Positions 46,327 through 56,149 of a stretch of DNA of 64,000 bases are shown here, one piece after another. The stretch lies in contig NZ_JAMTCJ010000002.1 in assembly GCF_024171815.1 (NCBI RefSeq), positions 620,001-684,000 on the forward strand. Direction: 5' to 3'. Numbering within the stretch: the first letter of the stretch is position 1; the number at the start of each line of letters is the position of its first letter. Source of the DNA: Williamsia maris (GTDB taxonomy: Bacteria; Actinomycetota; Actinomycetes; Mycobacteriales; Mycobacteriaceae). The notes under the pieces were generated by a model. That model was not told where the DNA came from. It searched no databases and saw nothing but the letters and a program-made list of their open reading frames with translations. A program made the position numbers and the translations under genes.

Positions 46327-49300
46327 CGGGGTTTGGCCAGCGGGAACGCGACGCTCTCGCGGATGGACTGACCGGTGATCAGCATGATGACGCGATCGAC
46401 CCCGATACCGAGACCGCCGGTCGGCGGCATCGCGTACTCCAGTGCGGTGAGGAAGTCCTCGTCGAGTTCCATCGCCTCGGCGTCGCCACCGGCCGCCCGC
46501 TCGGATTGCGCGGTGAGCCGGGCTCGCTGCTCGACCGGATCGGTGAGTTCGCTGTAGGCGGTGCCCAATTCGACACCCCAGGCGACGAGATCCCAGCGCT
46601 GCGCGAGCCCGGGGGTGTCGGGGTCCGACCGCGTCAGCGGCGACACCGACGTCGGGAAGTCCTTGTAGAACGTCGGCATGGTGGTCCGATCCTCGACGAG
46701 GTGCTCATAGAGCTCGAGCACGATCTGGCCGGCATCCCATTCCGGTCGATGGACGATCGCCAGCCTGTCACAGATGGCGTGCAGCTGCTCGATCCCGGTG
46801 GAGGGGTCGATCGTCTCGCCCGCCGCCGCCGACACCGCGTCGTGGACGGTGGTGACGGGCCATTCGCCGGAGATGTCGACCGGCACCGGTCCGTCGGGGC
46901 CGGGACGCATGACGACCGGGCTGCCGTGCGCCGCGGTCGCGGCGTTCTGGATCAGCTCGCGGGTCAGGTGCAGCATCGTGTCGTAGTCGCCGTGCGCCTG
47001 GTAGGCCTCGAGGCTGGTGAACTCGGGGTTGTGGCTGAAGTCGACGCCCTCGTTGCGGAAGTTCCGCCCGATCTCGAACACCCGCTCGACCCCGCCCACG
47101 CACAACCGCTTGAGGTACAGCTCGGGCGCGATCCGCAGGTAGAGATCGAGGTCGTAGGCGTTGATGTGGGTGCGGAACGGCTCGGCGTTGGCGCCGCCGT
47201 GGATCCGCTGCAGGATCGGCGTCTCCACCTCGAGGAAGCCGCGCTCGGCGAGGAAGTCGCGCATGGACTTGACCGCCAGACTGCGGACACGCAGCCGGTC
47301 CCCGGCGCGCGGATCGATCGCGAGGTCGACGTAGCGCTGGCGGACCCGTGCCTCCGGGTCGGTGAGCCCACTCCACTTGTCGGGCAACGGGTGCAGGCAC
47401 TTGCCGATCATCGTCCAGTCCGACGCCAGCACCGACCACTCGCCGCTACGACTGCGGCCCATCGTGCCGGTGATCTCGACCAGGTCGCCCAGGTCCACGG
47501 TGCGCGCGAAATCGGCTGTTCCAGAGGCGTTCTGGTCGGCGACGAGCGCGGCATCGAGCACCACCTGGGCCGAGCCGGTCCAGTCGCGCACGTCGGCGAA
47601 CACGACCTTGCCGAAGTCGCGCAGTCGCAGCACCCGCCCAGCGATCCGGACGTCGGCGCCCTGCGTCTCGGTCAACGCGTCGGCGACCGCATGCGACGGT
47701 GCCCGCGCGGGCGGATAGGCCTCGATCCCCGCCGCCGACATCGCCGCCAACTTGTCGAGTCGGACCCGGACCTGCTCGGGCCGACGCAGGCCCTCGGACC
47801 GCGTCAGGGCGTCCTCGGCGATCTCGGCGACGACGGTGTCGGCGTCGAGTCCGCCCGGGATGGCGCACTGCGTACCGACGTGCGCGCGGGTGTCGCGGCG
47901 GAACTGCGGGAGAGTGACGAACCCCTCGGTCACGATCGCGGCGATCCCCGCGCGCAGGATCAGTCGCGCGTCCTCACAGCACAGGAACCGTGGGGTCCAC
48001 GTCGGCAGGTACTTGTCGTTGGATCGGTACAGCGACTCCATCTGCACGAACCGCGACGCGAAGGTGAGGACGCCGTGGGCGCCCTTCATCACCGGTCCGG
48101 CGCCGATCTTCTCCCCGTAGGCGAACACCTCCCGGAAGGCGGCGAAGTTCAACGAGATCCGGGTGATGTTGAAGTTCGTCGCGTTGCCTGCCAGTTCGGT
48201 GACCATGGTCTCGACGATCCCGTTGATCGAATCGCGGTCGCGGCGCATCAGATCCAGGGACACCCCGGTGCGGCCCCACGGCACGAACGACAGCATCCCC
48301 ACGATCTTCTCGCCGTCGGTGCCCGCGTCCGCGATCGCCTCCACGAGCAGGCAGTCGTCGTCGAGGCGATCACCGAGACGGCTCAACGCCATCGCGAACC
48401 CGCGTTCCTCGTCGGTGTCGCGCCAGGCGTCGGCACGCGCGATCACCCCGGTCATCTCGGCGTCGGAGAGATCGCCGTGGCGACGTATCCGCACGGTGAT
48501 GCCGGCGCGCAGGCATCGGGTGACGGCCTGGCGGACGCCGCGCATGTTCGGCCCGGCGAGGCTGTAGGAACGGGTGTCGACGATGGCCTCGTCGCCGATG
48601 TTGAGCGCGGTCATCCCGGCCGCGGCGAACGCGGTGGCGCCGCGCTCACTCGCCCCCATCGCCGCGGGATGCCAGCCGTACCGCTCGCACAGCGTGAGGA
48701 ACTCGGCGATCGCGTCCGGCCAGTGTCGGGGGTCGCCGATGGGGTCGCCGCTGGCCAGGCAGACGCCCACCTCGACGCGATAGGTGATGGCGGCGTGCGC
48801 ATTCGGGGCGAAGACGACCGCCTTGTCGCGCCGGGTGGAGAAGTACGCCAACGAGTCGTCGTCGTTGTAGGCCTCGATGAGGGCACGGATGAGTCGTTCG
48901 TCCGCGGGGGTGAGCAGGCCCGCGAGGCGCTGTGAACGGAACAGCACGATCGCGGCGAGGATCAACGCGAGCGCGCCCAGCAGACCGAGCAGCGAGTTGA
49001 TGACGGTGTACGTGTGGTTGCCGTCGAACGTCCCCTTGTCCACCGAGGAGAACGTCACCACCCGGTTGAACGAGTAGGCGAGTCGCTGATCGGAGGTGAG
49101 ACTGCGGGGGAACGCCTCGACGAGACCCCAACCGACCGCGGTGGCGGCCAGCAGTCCGCCCGCGAGCACCGCCAGCGCCTTGAGCAGCGCACCCCGGCGC
49201 ACGCGTGTGTAGAACTGCCGGTAGGTGATCGCCAGGAACACCAACACGGCTGCGTCGAGACACAATCCGATGACCAGGCTGACGCGTCCGGCCATGGTGA

Positions 49301-49727
49301 CGTCGTACTCGCGACCGATCTCCGGGACCAGCAACAACGCGTTGGTGCCCGCGAAGAGCAGCAGGTACAGCGCCGTCAGCCACCACGCGACGCGTTTGCG
49401 CGCCGAGAGTGCCACGGCCAGCAGTGCCAACACGAACGCCCAGGCGAAGCTGGTGTCCGGCGCGGAGATGACATAGCGGTCCACCCAGTCGCGCGGGACG
49501 GCGATCACGTGGCGGAAGGTCACCGAGACGCTGCTGACGAGCGAGATGGCCGCCAGCGTCCCCACCACGAGGCCGGCGTGATGAGGTGCCCGGCCGCCGA
49601 TCCCGCGCGGCGTGCGGATGCGGTCGAGCAGCCGCACCGACCGTTCCACCGAGTCACGGCGGGTGCCGGGCGAGTCGTCGGCGGACGTGGTCGACCTGGT
49701 CGGGATGAGCGAGGTGAGTCCGGCCAT
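46323..49727 (-). CDS. lysX: LysX: lysyl-phosphatidylglycerol synthase / lysyl-tRNA synthetase
   Basis: 1134-aa two-domain protein that charges tRNA with lysine and transfers it to phosphatidylglycerol, lowering surface charge and giving resistance to cationic peptides. The N-terminal part (about 1-280) has around seven membrane segments. The DUF2156/MprF-type transferase follows (about 290-600). An OB fold ([20 protein letters not shown]) leads into the class II synthetase, with motif 2 [20 protein letters not shown] and motif 3 [15 protein letters not shown]. Length is close to M. tuberculosis LysX (about 1170 aa). The start at 49727 has only a weak ribosome site. Confidence 0.95.
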   Translation of the reverse strand: MAGLTSLIPTRSTTSADDSPGTRRDSVERSVRLLDRIRTPRGIGGRAPHHAGLVVGTLAAISLVSSVSVTFRHVIAVPRDWVDRYVISAPDTSFAWAFVLALLAVALSARKRVAWWLTALYLLLFAGTNALLLVPEIGREYDVTMAGRVSLVIGLCLDAAVLVFLAITYRQFYTRVRRGALLKALAVLAGGLLAATAVGWGLVEAFPRSLTSDQRLAYSFNRVVTFSSVDKGTFDGNHTYTVINSLLGLLGALALILAAIVLFRSQRLAGLLTPADERLIRALIEAYNDDDSLAYFSTRRDKAVVFAPNAHAAITYRVEVGVCLASGDPIGDPRHWPDAIAEFLTLCERYGWHPAAMGASERGATAFAAAGMTALNIGDEAIVDTRSYSLAGPNMRGVRQAVTRCLRAGITVRIRRHGDLSDAEMTGVIARADAWRDTDEERGFAMALSRLGDRLDDDCLLVEAIADAGTDGEKIVGMLSFVPWGRTGVSLDLMRRDRDSINGIVETMVTELAGNATNFNITRISLNFAAFREVFAYGEKIGAGPVMKGAHGVLTFASRFVQMESLYRSNDKYLPTWTPRFLCCEDARLILRAGIAAIVTEGFVTLPQFRRDTRAHVGTQCAIPGGLDADTVVAEIAEDALTRSEGLRRPEQVRVRLDKLAAMSAAGIEAYPPARAPSHAVADALTETQGADVRIAGRVLRLRDFGKVVFADVRDWTGSAQVVLDAALVADQNASGTADFARTVDLGDLVEITGTMGRSRSGEWSVLASDWTMIGKCLHPLPDKWSGLTDPEARVRQRYVDLAIDPRAGDRLRVRSLAVKSMRDFLAERGFLEVETPILQRIHGGANAEPFRTHINAYDLDLYLRIAPELYLKRLCVGGVERVFEIGRNFRNEGVDFSHNPEFTSLEAYQAHGDYDTMLHLTRELIQNAATAAHGSPVVMRPGPDGPVPVDISGEWPVTTVHDAVSAAAGETIDPSTGIEQLHAICDRLAIVHRPEWDAGQIVLELYEHLVEDRTTMPTFYKDFPTSVSPLTRSDPDTPGLAQRWDLVAWGVELGTAYSELTDPVEQRARLTAQSERAAGGDAEAMELDEDFLTALEYAMPPTGGLGIGVDRVIMLITGQSIRESVAFPLAKPR

Positions 49728-49812
49728 GGTAGTAGACAGTAGTGACCACCTGCGGCCGTCACGACCACAACGCCGACGCGGGGGTCCCCACACGGAGGAA
49801 GAAGGTCGGACG

Positions 49813-50040
49813 ATGAGTGCGGTACCCGGGGTCCCGATCCGAGACGACACGATCCGGCTCGGCCAGTTCCTGAAGTTGGCCAACCTCATCGAGAGCGGGG
49901 CCGAGGCGAAGCTCGTCATCGCCGACGGCGAGGTGAGTGTCAACGGCGAGACCGAGATCCGGCGCGGTCGCCAGCTCGTGGTCGGCGACGTCGTCGAGAT
50001 CGGTGGGATGGTCGCGCGGGTCGGAGACGACCGACCCTAA
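49813..50040 (+). CDS. S4-domain RNA-binding protein
   Basis: 75-aa protein consisting of one S4 domain. [20 protein letters not shown] and [20 protein letters not shown] show the YbcJ/YaaA-type subgroup, which binds structured RNA, usually linked to ribosomes. ATG 49813 is preferred over earlier in-frame codons, which read into the lysX promoter region. It lies 10 bp before the RraA gene and is divergent from lysX (85-bp gap). Confidence 0.88.
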   Translation: MSAVPGVPIRDDTIRLGQFLKLANLIESGAEAKLVIADGEVSVNGETEIRRGRQLVVGDVVEIGGMVARVGDDRP

Positions 50041-50050
50041 GCTGGCGCAC

Positions 50051-50536
50051 ATGAGTGATCTCACCTTCACGGCAACCGCAGACCTGGTCGACGAGATCGG
50101 CGAGGACGTTCGCAGCTGTGACACCCAGTTCCGACAGTTCGGCGGCCGACGAGAGTTCGTCGGGCCCGTCCGCACGGTCCGCTGCCATCAGGACAATGCC
50201 CTGCTCAAGAAGGTGCTGGGCACCCCGGGTGACGGCGCGGTCCTGGTGATCGACGGCGGGGGTTCCCTGCACACCGCCCTGGTGGGCGACCTGATCGCCG
50301 AACTCGGCCGTAGCAACGGCTGGGCCGGGATCATCGCGCACGGGGCGATCCGCGACTCGGCGGTGATCGGCACGATGGACATCGGCGTCAAGGCGCTGGG
50401 CACCAACCCGCGCAAGTCCACCAAGACCGGGGCGGGCGAGGCGGACGTCGACATCGCATTCGGTGGCGTGACGTTCCGGGTGGGCGACATCGTCCACAGC
50501 GACGACGACGGCATCGTGGTGACGACCGCGTCCTGA
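50051..50536 (+). CDS. rraA: RraA family protein (RNase E regulator / HMG aldolase-like)
   Basis: 161-aa RraA-like protein: [20 protein letters not shown], the anion-binding loop [40 protein letters not shown], and DDDGIVVTT near the end. In E. coli RraA inhibits RNase E. Related proteins are 4-hydroxy-4-methyl-2-oxoglutarate aldolases, and the G...D-x20-R-D metal site seen here is compatible with either. It shares a probable transcript with the S4 protein, favouring an RNA-related role. Confidence 0.9.
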   Translation: MSDLTFTATADLVDEIGEDVRSCDTQFRQFGGRREFVGPVRTVRCHQDNALLKKVLGTPGDGAVLVIDGGGSLHTALVGDLIAELGRSNGWAGIIAHGAIRDSAVIGTMDIGVKALGTNPRKSTKTGAGEADVDIAFGGVTFRVGDIVHSDDDGIVVTTAS

Positions 50537-50632
50537 CCGACCACGGGCCGGTGGGGACCGTGGATGCCCCCGCTTATACTTCTTGAAACAACCGCGTGTC
50601 AGATCGGCACGCCTGCCCGAGGAGGGTTCTCC

Positions 50633-52186
50633 ATGGCGAAGCCGACCACAGCAACGTTCGAACGACTCGCGCGTCTGGTCGCGATCGACGATGCCGACGC
50701 ACGACCCACCCGCCCGGTCCTCGAGGCCTTCTCGGGCACCGAGATGACGACCATCCCGATCGGTACCGCCGACGACCTGCACGTCGCCGTGCAGCGTGCC
50801 CGGGCGGCGCAGACCCGCTGGGCCGCGCTGGCGCCGAAGGAGCGGGCGAACGTCCTCGTGCGCTTCGCCGCGCTCGTCTTCTCCCACCGTGACGAGCTCA
50901 TGGACATGGCGCAGGCGGAGACCGGCAAGGCCCGCGCGTACGCGCAGGAAGAGGTCCTCGACGTCGCGCTGACCGCCCGCCACTACGCCAAGGTCGGACC
51001 GAAGGTGTTGTCGGCCAAGCGAGTCAAGGGCATGATCCCCGGCGCGACCGACGTTCGGGTGCGCTATCAGCCCAAGGGTGTCGTCGGCATCATCTCGCCG
51101 TGGAACTACCCGGTGACCCTGGCGGCGTCGGACGCCGTCGCCGCGCTGATGGCAGGCAACGCCGTCGTCATCAAGCCGGACAGCCAGACCCCGTACTGCG
51201 CGCTCGCGGTCGCCGAGCTGCTGTACGCCGCCGGTCTCGAGCCGGAGCTGTTCGCCGTCGTCCCCGGGCCGGGCTCGGTTGTGGGACAGGCGATCGCCGA
51301 GACCGCCGACTACCTGATGTTCACCGGGTCCTCGCAGACCGGTGCGACGCTGGCCGAGCAGGCCGGACGCCGACTGATCGGCTTCTCCGCCGAGCTCGGT
51401 GGCAAGAACCCGATGATCGTCACCGAGGGCGCCGACATCGATCGTGCCGTGGAGGGCGCCGCGCGTGCCTGCTACTCGAACTCGGGTCAGCTGTGCATCG
51501 CGATCGAGCGTCTCTACGTCGAGAAGCCGGTCGCCGACGAGTTCTCCCGCAAGTTCGCCGCCAAGGTCTCGGCCATGAAGGTGGCCCCCGCCTACGACTT
51601 CGGTTCCGACATGGGCTCGCTCGCCTCGGCCGCACAGGTCGACGTCATCGACGAGCACGTCACCGACGCCACCTCGAAGGGCGCCACCGTCCTCGCGGGC
51701 GGCACGAAGCTCGCCGAGCTCGGACCGTTCTTCTATGCCCCGACCGTGCTGTCCGGCGTCAACGAGCACATGACCTGCTTCGCCACCGAGACCTTCGGTC
51801 CGTTGGTGTCGATCTACGAGGTGGACTCGGTCGACGAGGCCATCAAGCTCGCCAACGACACCGACTACGGCCTCAACGCCAGCGTGTTCGCCGGTGACAG
51901 CGCGCAGGCCCGCGAGATCGGTGCGCAGCTGCGTGTCGGCACGGTCAACATCAACGAGGGCTACGCGGCCGCATGGGGATCGACCGCGGCGCCGATGGGC
52001 GGCATGGGCATCTCCGGTGTCGGCCGTCGCCACGGCAACGAGGGCATCCTCAAGTACACCGAGCCGCAGACCATCGCGACCCAGCGGGTCATCGGCATCG
52101 ACGGGATCCGCGGTGTGCCGCGCAAGGTGTTCCTCAAGCTCGTCCCGACGTCGATGAAGGCGCTGCGCTTCCTGCCCGGACGCTAG
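50633..52186 (+). CDS. gabD2: Succinate-semialdehyde dehydrogenase (NADP+), GabD2-like
   Basis: 517-aa aldehyde dehydrogenase. IISPWNYPVTLAASDAVAAL, FTGSSQTGATLAEQAGRR, catalytic Glu in FSAELGGKNPMIV, catalytic Cys in SNSGQLCIAIERLYV, and ETFGPLVSIYEVD. Length and the C-terminal extension (KYTEPQTIATQRVIG, then RKVFLKLVPTSMKALRFLPG) match mycobacterial GabD2 (Rv1731). Succinic semialdehyde oxidation to succinate is the assigned reaction. ATG 50633 follows GGAGG. It stands alone after a 96-bp gap. Confidence 0.92.
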   Translation: MAKPTTATFERLARLVAIDDADARPTRPVLEAFSGTEMTTIPIGTADDLHVAVQRARAAQTRWAALAPKERANVLVRFAALVFSHRDELMDMAQAETGKARAYAQEEVLDVALTARHYAKVGPKVLSAKRVKGMIPGATDVRVRYQPKGVVGIISPWNYPVTLAASDAVAALMAGNAVVIKPDSQTPYCALAVAELLYAAGLEPELFAVVPGPGSVVGQAIAETADYLMFTGSSQTGATLAEQAGRRLIGFSAELGGKNPMIVTEGADIDRAVEGAARACYSNSGQLCIAIERLYVEKPVADEFSRKFAAKVSAMKVAPAYDFGSDMGSLASAAQVDVIDEHVTDATSKGATVLAGGTKLAELGPFFYAPTVLSGVNEHMTCFATETFGPLVSIYEVDSVDEAIKLANDTDYGLNASVFAGDSAQAREIGAQLRVGTVNINEGYAAAWGSTAAPMGGMGISGVGRRHGNEGILKYTEPQTIATQRVIGIDGIRGVPRKVFLKLVPTSMKALRFLPGR

Positions 52187-52331
52187 GCGCCGCCGGGTCG
52201 GTTCCCGGCGTCCCCCGATCGACCGAATTCGTGCCTCGAAGGGCCGAATAGTACGAATGAACGATGGTTGACCTCCGCTGGTCGTCGATAGCGTGCGTAC
52301 GCATCAGTCGATGACCAACGGAGGAAATGTT

Positions 52332-52853
52332 ATGGGAAACAAACGATTTCAGCGTGTCGGGGTGGGCGTGGTCGGACTGGCTCTGGCGGCCACGGCGATG
52401 ACGGGGACGGGCGCGATCGCCGGTGCGGCACCGGTGCCGGGGACCGGGAGCTCGTCGGGCAGCAGCGAGGGCGACGTCCTCGATCTGCTGAACACCGGCA
52501 GTGCCATCCTCAAGGGTGAGGGCCCGTCGGGACCGCCCGCGGTCCAGCGGTGCAACGAGTCGACCAAGTCGGGTAACGACGGCGTGACCGAGACGATCCA
52601 CCAGCTCGGCAAGGCCGGTCCCACCGCGTTCGTGCTGGCCTATGACACCCAGACCGTCCCCGATCGGATCGAGGTCTTCTACCAGGGTGGGCGAGTTGCC
52701 GACACCGGATTCGTGGGCGATGCCAACGCATCCGGGCAGGGGACCGGTTCGGTCACCGTTCGGCTGCCCCGTGGGGTGGCGACCTCGGTCCTGGTACGCG
52801 TCACCGGTGGCACCGACACCGTGTGGGGTTACACCGTCAGTTGCCCCGCGTAG
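52332..52853 (+). CDS. Secreted hypothetical protein
   Basis: 173-aa exported protein. The signal peptide is about 1-34 (VGVGVVGLALAATAMTGTGA, cut after AGA). The mature chain starts with a Ser/Gly-rich linker (PGTGSSSGSSEGD) and continues as a compact beta-rich domain with cysteines near both ends (VQRCNES and TVSCPA). RIEVFYQGGRVADTGFVG recalls pre-pilin or C2-like repeats, but I cannot assign it. ATG 52332 has GGAGGA 6 nt upstream, so the earlier frame start was rejected. Confidence 0.82.
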   Translation: MGNKRFQRVGVGVVGLALAATAMTGTGAIAGAAPVPGTGSSSGSSEGDVLDLLNTGSAILKGEGPSGPPAVQRCNESTKSGNDGVTETIHQLGKAGPTAFVLAYDTQTVPDRIEVFYQGGRVADTGFVGDANASGQGTGSVTVRLPRGVATSVLVRVTGGTDTVWGYTVSCPA

Positions 52854-53270
52854 TCAGTCCCGATGCCGCCGGCGGCGTCGCACGATCAGCACGGAGAGTC
52901 CGAGTCCGACGCCGGCCACGACGTAGGGCACCGGGTTGATCGGGTCGGGATCCGACAACGCCGTGGGTGCCGTGCGTCGGAGCTGCGTGAACTTCGCGTG
53001 CGCGGTGGGCACCTCGGGGACGGCGGCGAGCGACGCCCGGGCCTGCGGCGCGGGTTCCGGGACGGACTTCTGCGGCGGCGACTTCGGTGGTGCCGACGAG
53101 GCGGCCTTCTTCGCGTTCGACCGCTGGCCCGGGCCGCTGGTGCCCTTCTTCGGGGCGGCCTTCTTGGCCGGGACCTTCTTGGCCGCCGCCGCCGTCTTCT
53201 TGGCCGGAGCTCGCTTGGCGGGCGTCTTCTTCGCGGGCGGGGTGCCGGAGCCGGCGTCCGGATCGGTCAT
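52854..53270 (-). CDS. Lys/Ala/Pro-rich protein with C-terminal membrane anchor
   Basis: 138-aa protein. Residues about 10-65 are a histone-H1-like tail made of PAKK/AKKAP-type repeats (AKKTPAKRAPAKKTAAAAKK), resembling the tails of mycobacterial HupB. The middle is Pro/Ala-rich. The C-terminus has one hydrophobic segment (PYVVAGVGLGLSVLIV) followed by RRRRRHRD. The topology suggests a cytoplasmic polycationic arm held at the membrane. DNA, RNA or acidic-lipid binding is inference. It is convergent with the secreted protein before it, with stop codons adjacent. Confidence 0.75.
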   Translation of the reverse strand: MTDPDAGSGTPPAKKTPAKRAPAKKTAAAAKKVPAKKAAPKKGTSGPGQRSNAKKAASSAPPKSPPQKSVPEPAPQARASLAAVPEVPTAHAKFTQLRRTAPTALSDPDPINPVPYVVAGVGLGLSVLIVRRRRRHRD

Positions 53271-53382
53271 CGCTTCGGAGCTCCTCTGCGTTCGTCTGCG
53301 CGTGCGCGGTTCGAGAAGTCATCATGCCTGGCTCGGCGACGTTTGTCGTCGGACCCGGGCGAAGCGGACCGACACACAGGTG

Positions 53383-53415
53383 ACCGGCACGGTGCGTCGC
53401 GCACACCGTGCCGGT
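53383..53415 (-). terminator. Hairpin terminator after copC
   Basis: ACCGGCACGGTG (53383-53394) pairs perfectly with CACCGTGCCGGT (53404-53415) across a 9-nt loop. It lies 6 bp beyond the CopC stop on the minus strand. There is no T-run, which is common in actinobacteria. Confidence 0.65.
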
Positions 53416-53421
53416 CCCCTC

Positions 53422-53964
53422 TCAGCTGCGCGCGCGCCGCCGTAGTGCGAACACGCCACCGACGGCGACGATCACGACCACGGCGCCGACGATGAACGGC
53501 CACGCCGGGGTGCCGTCGTCGTCATCGGACGACGCGGTCGCCGACGGTCCCGGTGTCCCGGTGCCTGCCGCCGACAGGGTGAACTCGACCTGCCCGCGCA
53601 CCGGGTGGCCGTCGGCCGAGGTGACGCGGTAGTTCACCCGGTAGACCCCGGCGGGTCCCAACGACCGCAGTGCGACGCTGATCTTCGCGCCGACGACGCT
53701 CGCGTCGCCCTGCTGCCAGAAGTTGCCGTCCGGTCCCACCACGTTGAGCACGTCGTAGGAGTCCTGCAGCGCCTCGTTGAAGGTCAGCGTGACGGTGCCG
53801 GGTCCGGTCGCCACCGTCGACCCGTTGGCCGGGTCCGACGACTCGAGGACCGAGTGTGCCGACGCCATCGGGGCGCCGAGGAACGACAGCCCGACGAGCA
53901 GCAGCACCGTGGCCACGAACGTCGACGCGGTGCGCAGTCCTGCTGCGCCCCGATTCGACGTCAT
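53422..53964 (-). CDS. CopC-domain copper resistance protein
   Basis: 180-aa exported copper-binding protein. The signal peptide is about 1-36, so the mature protein begins with the conserved AHSVLESSDPANGSTV, in which the first His is a Cu(II) ligand. The CopC fold ends around YRVTSADGHPVRGQVEFTLS, with the second conserved Asp-Gly-His site. A Gly/Ser/Asp linker and a C-terminal membrane anchor (FIVGAVVVIVAVGGVFALRR) follow, placing it on the outer face of the membrane. It overlaps the YcnI gene, with which it forms an operon. Confidence 0.92.
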   Translation of the reverse strand: MTSNRGAAGLRTASTFVATVLLLVGLSFLGAPMASAHSVLESSDPANGSTVATGPGTVTLTFNEALQDSYDVLNVVGPDGNFWQQGDASVVGAKISVALRSLGPAGVYRVNYRVTSADGHPVRGQVEFTLSAAGTGTPGPSATASSDDDDGTPAWPFIVGAVVVIVAVGGVFALRRRARS

Positions 53965-54629
53965 GGCTTCCGCCGGATGGCGATGCCCGCCGCCGCGATG
54001 CCGAGGACACCGACGACGAGGCCGGCGCCACCGAGCCACCGAGCGGTGGTGTCGGAGGTGTCCGACGACGCGGTCGTCGCCGTCGAGTCGCCGTCTTCGT
54101 CGTCGGTGGCGGCGGCGAGCTCGATCTCCGGTGCCGGATGATCCGGCTCGGAGCCATCGGCGTTGGGCGGCTGGTTCCAGTCCACCGTCTCGCCGTCGGC
54201 GTACTTCTGGACGGCCGGGAACTTCACCGACTCCTCCTTGGGCAGCGGGCCCGCGCTGAGGACGAACTGACCGAACTCGCCGACCGCGATACCGGGTGAG
54301 CCGGGGGTCGCGGTCCAGGTGACCGAGGTGGCCTCCGCGGTGGTCGCGTCCTTGGTGACGACGGCCCGCCACCCCGCCATCGGTTCGGTGCGTGCCGACT
54401 TGAGGTCGGGCAGCGTGACCGTGACCTCGGTGGTGGCGGCGTTCGTGTCCGACTCGTTGGGGACCCGGAAGGTGATGACGCCGTAGCCACCCTGGGACAG
54501 GCCGGGTGCGTTGGCCGTGACGTGCGCGGACGCGACGGCCGGGGCGAGCGCCGACCCGAGGGCGACGACGCCGGTGGCGGCGACGATGGCCACCGGGATC
54601 CGTGCATGGCGGAAGACACTGTTGTGCAT
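53961..54629 (-). CDS. YcnI-domain (DUF1775) copper-associated protein
   Basis: 222-aa exported protein. The signal peptide ends near VASA and the mature chain starts with HVTANAPGLSQGGYGVITFR. The N-terminal His is the Cu ligand known from YcnI. The DUF1775 domain runs to about residue 155 (PAVQKYADGETVDWNQPP). An acidic linker and a C-terminal membrane helix (LGGAGLVVGVLGIAAAGIAI) follow. AAAGGA precedes ATG 54629. It is followed by CopC with overlapping codons. Together they probably bind copper outside the membrane. Confidence 0.92.
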   Translation of the reverse strand: MHNSVFRHARIPVAIVAATGVVALGSALAPAVASAHVTANAPGLSQGGYGVITFRVPNESDTNAATTEVTVTLPDLKSARTEPMAGWRAVVTKDATTAEATSVTWTATPGSPGIAVGEFGQFVLSAGPLPKEESVKFPAVQKYADGETVDWNQPPNADGSEPDHPAPEIELAAATDDEDGDSTATTASSDTSDTTARWLGGAGLVVGVLGIAAAGIAIRRKP

Positions 54630-54705
54630 GGGATTTCCTTTGTGGAGAGCTGAGCTGATACGGGAAGGACCCGTCGGCGCCATCAGTGGGCCGACGGGTG
54701 ATGCG

Positions 54706-55266
54706 TCATGCGATCAGCAGCGGTGGTCCGCGTTCTCCGGCGCCCGCGGCGCGATCGATCCGATGCCACCGCACGACACCCGCACGGACGACGACGGTGA
54801 CGACGTGGCCGAGCACCGGCGACGGCGAGCGCCGCAGGGCCGCGAGCACCGAGGTGATGACGGTGAAGACCGCGACGGCGGCTGCGATGAGCAGCGCGCA
54901 GATCGGGATGGCGATGAGGTGGGTCAGCAGCATGGTCGTGCCGTCGGCACCGCCGAGATGGAACATCTCGGCCAGGTGGTCCGAGATCAGACGCAGGGGA
55001 CCCCCCTGCGTGTCCGCGGGCATCGACATCCCCGTGTGGTCCATCCCCGCGTGGTCCATGCCGTGAGCGGCGGGCATGCTCACCGCGAGCGCGAGATGGG
55101 ACAGGAACTGCGCGGCGGACAGAACGGTCAGCAGGACGACGGCACCGCAGCGTCGGCCGGTGCACATGCCGGCGAGCACGCCGATCATCAGGCAGAGCGC
55201 GATCCCGCCGAGACCGGGCACCGCGCCGGAGGCGACACCGTGTGCGGCGATCGCGAGCGTGGGCAC
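54706..55266 (-). CDS. Membrane protein with His/Met-rich loop, copper locus
   Basis: 186-aa protein with four or so hydrophobic segments (around 5-32, 42-60, 110-128, 133-145). Between the second and third lies MPAAHGMDHAGMDHTGMSMP, a His/Met-rich loop of the type used to bind copper. It precedes the ycnI-copC pair on the same strand (76-bp gap), supporting a role in copper handling. The GTG start at 55266 is the first suitable codon in the frame. I know of no assigned function. Confidence 0.72.
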   Translation of the reverse strand: MPTLAIAAHGVASGAVPGLGGIALCLMIGVLAGMCTGRRCGAVVLLTVLSAAQFLSHLALAVSMPAAHGMDHAGMDHTGMSMPADTQGGPLRLISDHLAEMFHLGGADGTTMLLTHLIAIPICALLIAAAVAVFTVITSVLAALRRSPSPVLGHVVTVVVRAGVVRWHRIDRAAGAGERGPPLLIA

Positions 55267-55316
55267 AGTGACCGCGACCGCGAGACGTCCGACCAGTGCG
55301 CCGGGCCACCCTCGGT

Positions 55317-56012
55317 TCAGGGGCGCACTCCGAGTCGGGCCAACAGATCGGCGTCGATGGCGGTGAGTTCGCGTGTGATCGCCTGATGTGCGGGACGACG
55401 ACGGGTGGCCGGCATGTGCTCGGCGGCGCCGATCGCGGCGGTGAGGTCGGTCAGTCGCGCGGTCATGGTCGACACGAACTTCGTCGTCTCCGCGTCGTTG
55501 CCGCGGGTGGACGCCAGCGTCTGCAGGGACCGCTCGGCGCCGGCGATGCGCGCCGACAGCGCGGCGCCGTGGCCGCTGTACTTGTTCAGCTCATCGATCG
55601 GCACCCCCGCGCGGTTGGCCTGGTACGACGTGATGCTCTCGCGGGCCAGCGTCGAGGCGCGGTAGGCGAGCGGGACGGCGATGGGGGCGACCACCTTGGC
55701 CACCGACAGGTAGCGCTTGACCTTGCGCGGCGTCAGTGAGGTCCCGTTGGCCGCCGCGTCCGCGTTGGCCTTGGCGATCTTGAGATTGGTCTTGTTGGTG
55801 TCGGACACCGTCTTCGCCGCGGTCTTGGTCGCGTTCTTCTCGGCCTTGATGAGCTTCGTGCCGAGCTTGCGCTCCACCTTGCGACGCTTGCGACGATCCT
55901 TGCCGATGCCGCGCGAATCGAGCCGGGCTTCGAGCTTGGCCTTTGCCTTGAGTGCCTTGGCGTGGGCTTTCTTCTGCGCACGGCTGGTGCGGCTCGAGGT
56001 GAACAGACCCAT
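55317..56012 (-). CDS. Basic hypothetical protein (DUF6474-like)
   Basis: 231-aa protein with a very basic, helical N-terminal third (RAQKKAHAKALKAKAKLEAR, DRRKRRKVERKLGTKLIKAE) and a C-terminal helical part ending TRELTAIDADLLARLGVRP. One weakly hydrophobic stretch (VAKVVAPIAVPLAYRAS) lies mid-chain. It resembles an actinobacterial family I recall as DUF6474, without known function. It is divergent from the nuclease gene and lies upstream of the copper locus on the same strand (50-bp gap). Confidence 0.7.
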   Translation of the reverse strand: MGLFTSSRTSRAQKKAHAKALKAKAKLEARLDSRGIGKDRRKRRKVERKLGTKLIKAEKNATKTAAKTVSDTNKTNLKIAKANADAAANGTSLTPRKVKRYLSVAKVVAPIAVPLAYRASTLARESITSYQANRAGVPIDELNKYSGHGAALSARIAGAERSLQTLASTRGNDAETTKFVSTMTARLTDLTAAIGAAEHMPATRRRPAHQAITRELTAIDADLLARLGVRP

Positions 56013-56149
56013 GGTGGGGACCCTCCCGGTCGCTGCGGATGACGAAAATGTCTGGACACTACGGTAGAAGAAGTAGCTGTACCAGCATTACACAGGCCCG
56101 ATCGGGCGTGGGCTCGGGCGTCGTACCGGTACCGCAGACAAGGCGAGGG

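Noticed and set aside
46308-48935. 875-aa open frame on the plus strand
   Set aside because: Antisense to lysX, whose motifs are unmistakable. The frame is an artefact of high GC and has no recognisable domain.
49940-52033. 697-aa minus-strand frame
   Set aside because: Antisense to rraA and the succinate-semialdehyde dehydrogenase.
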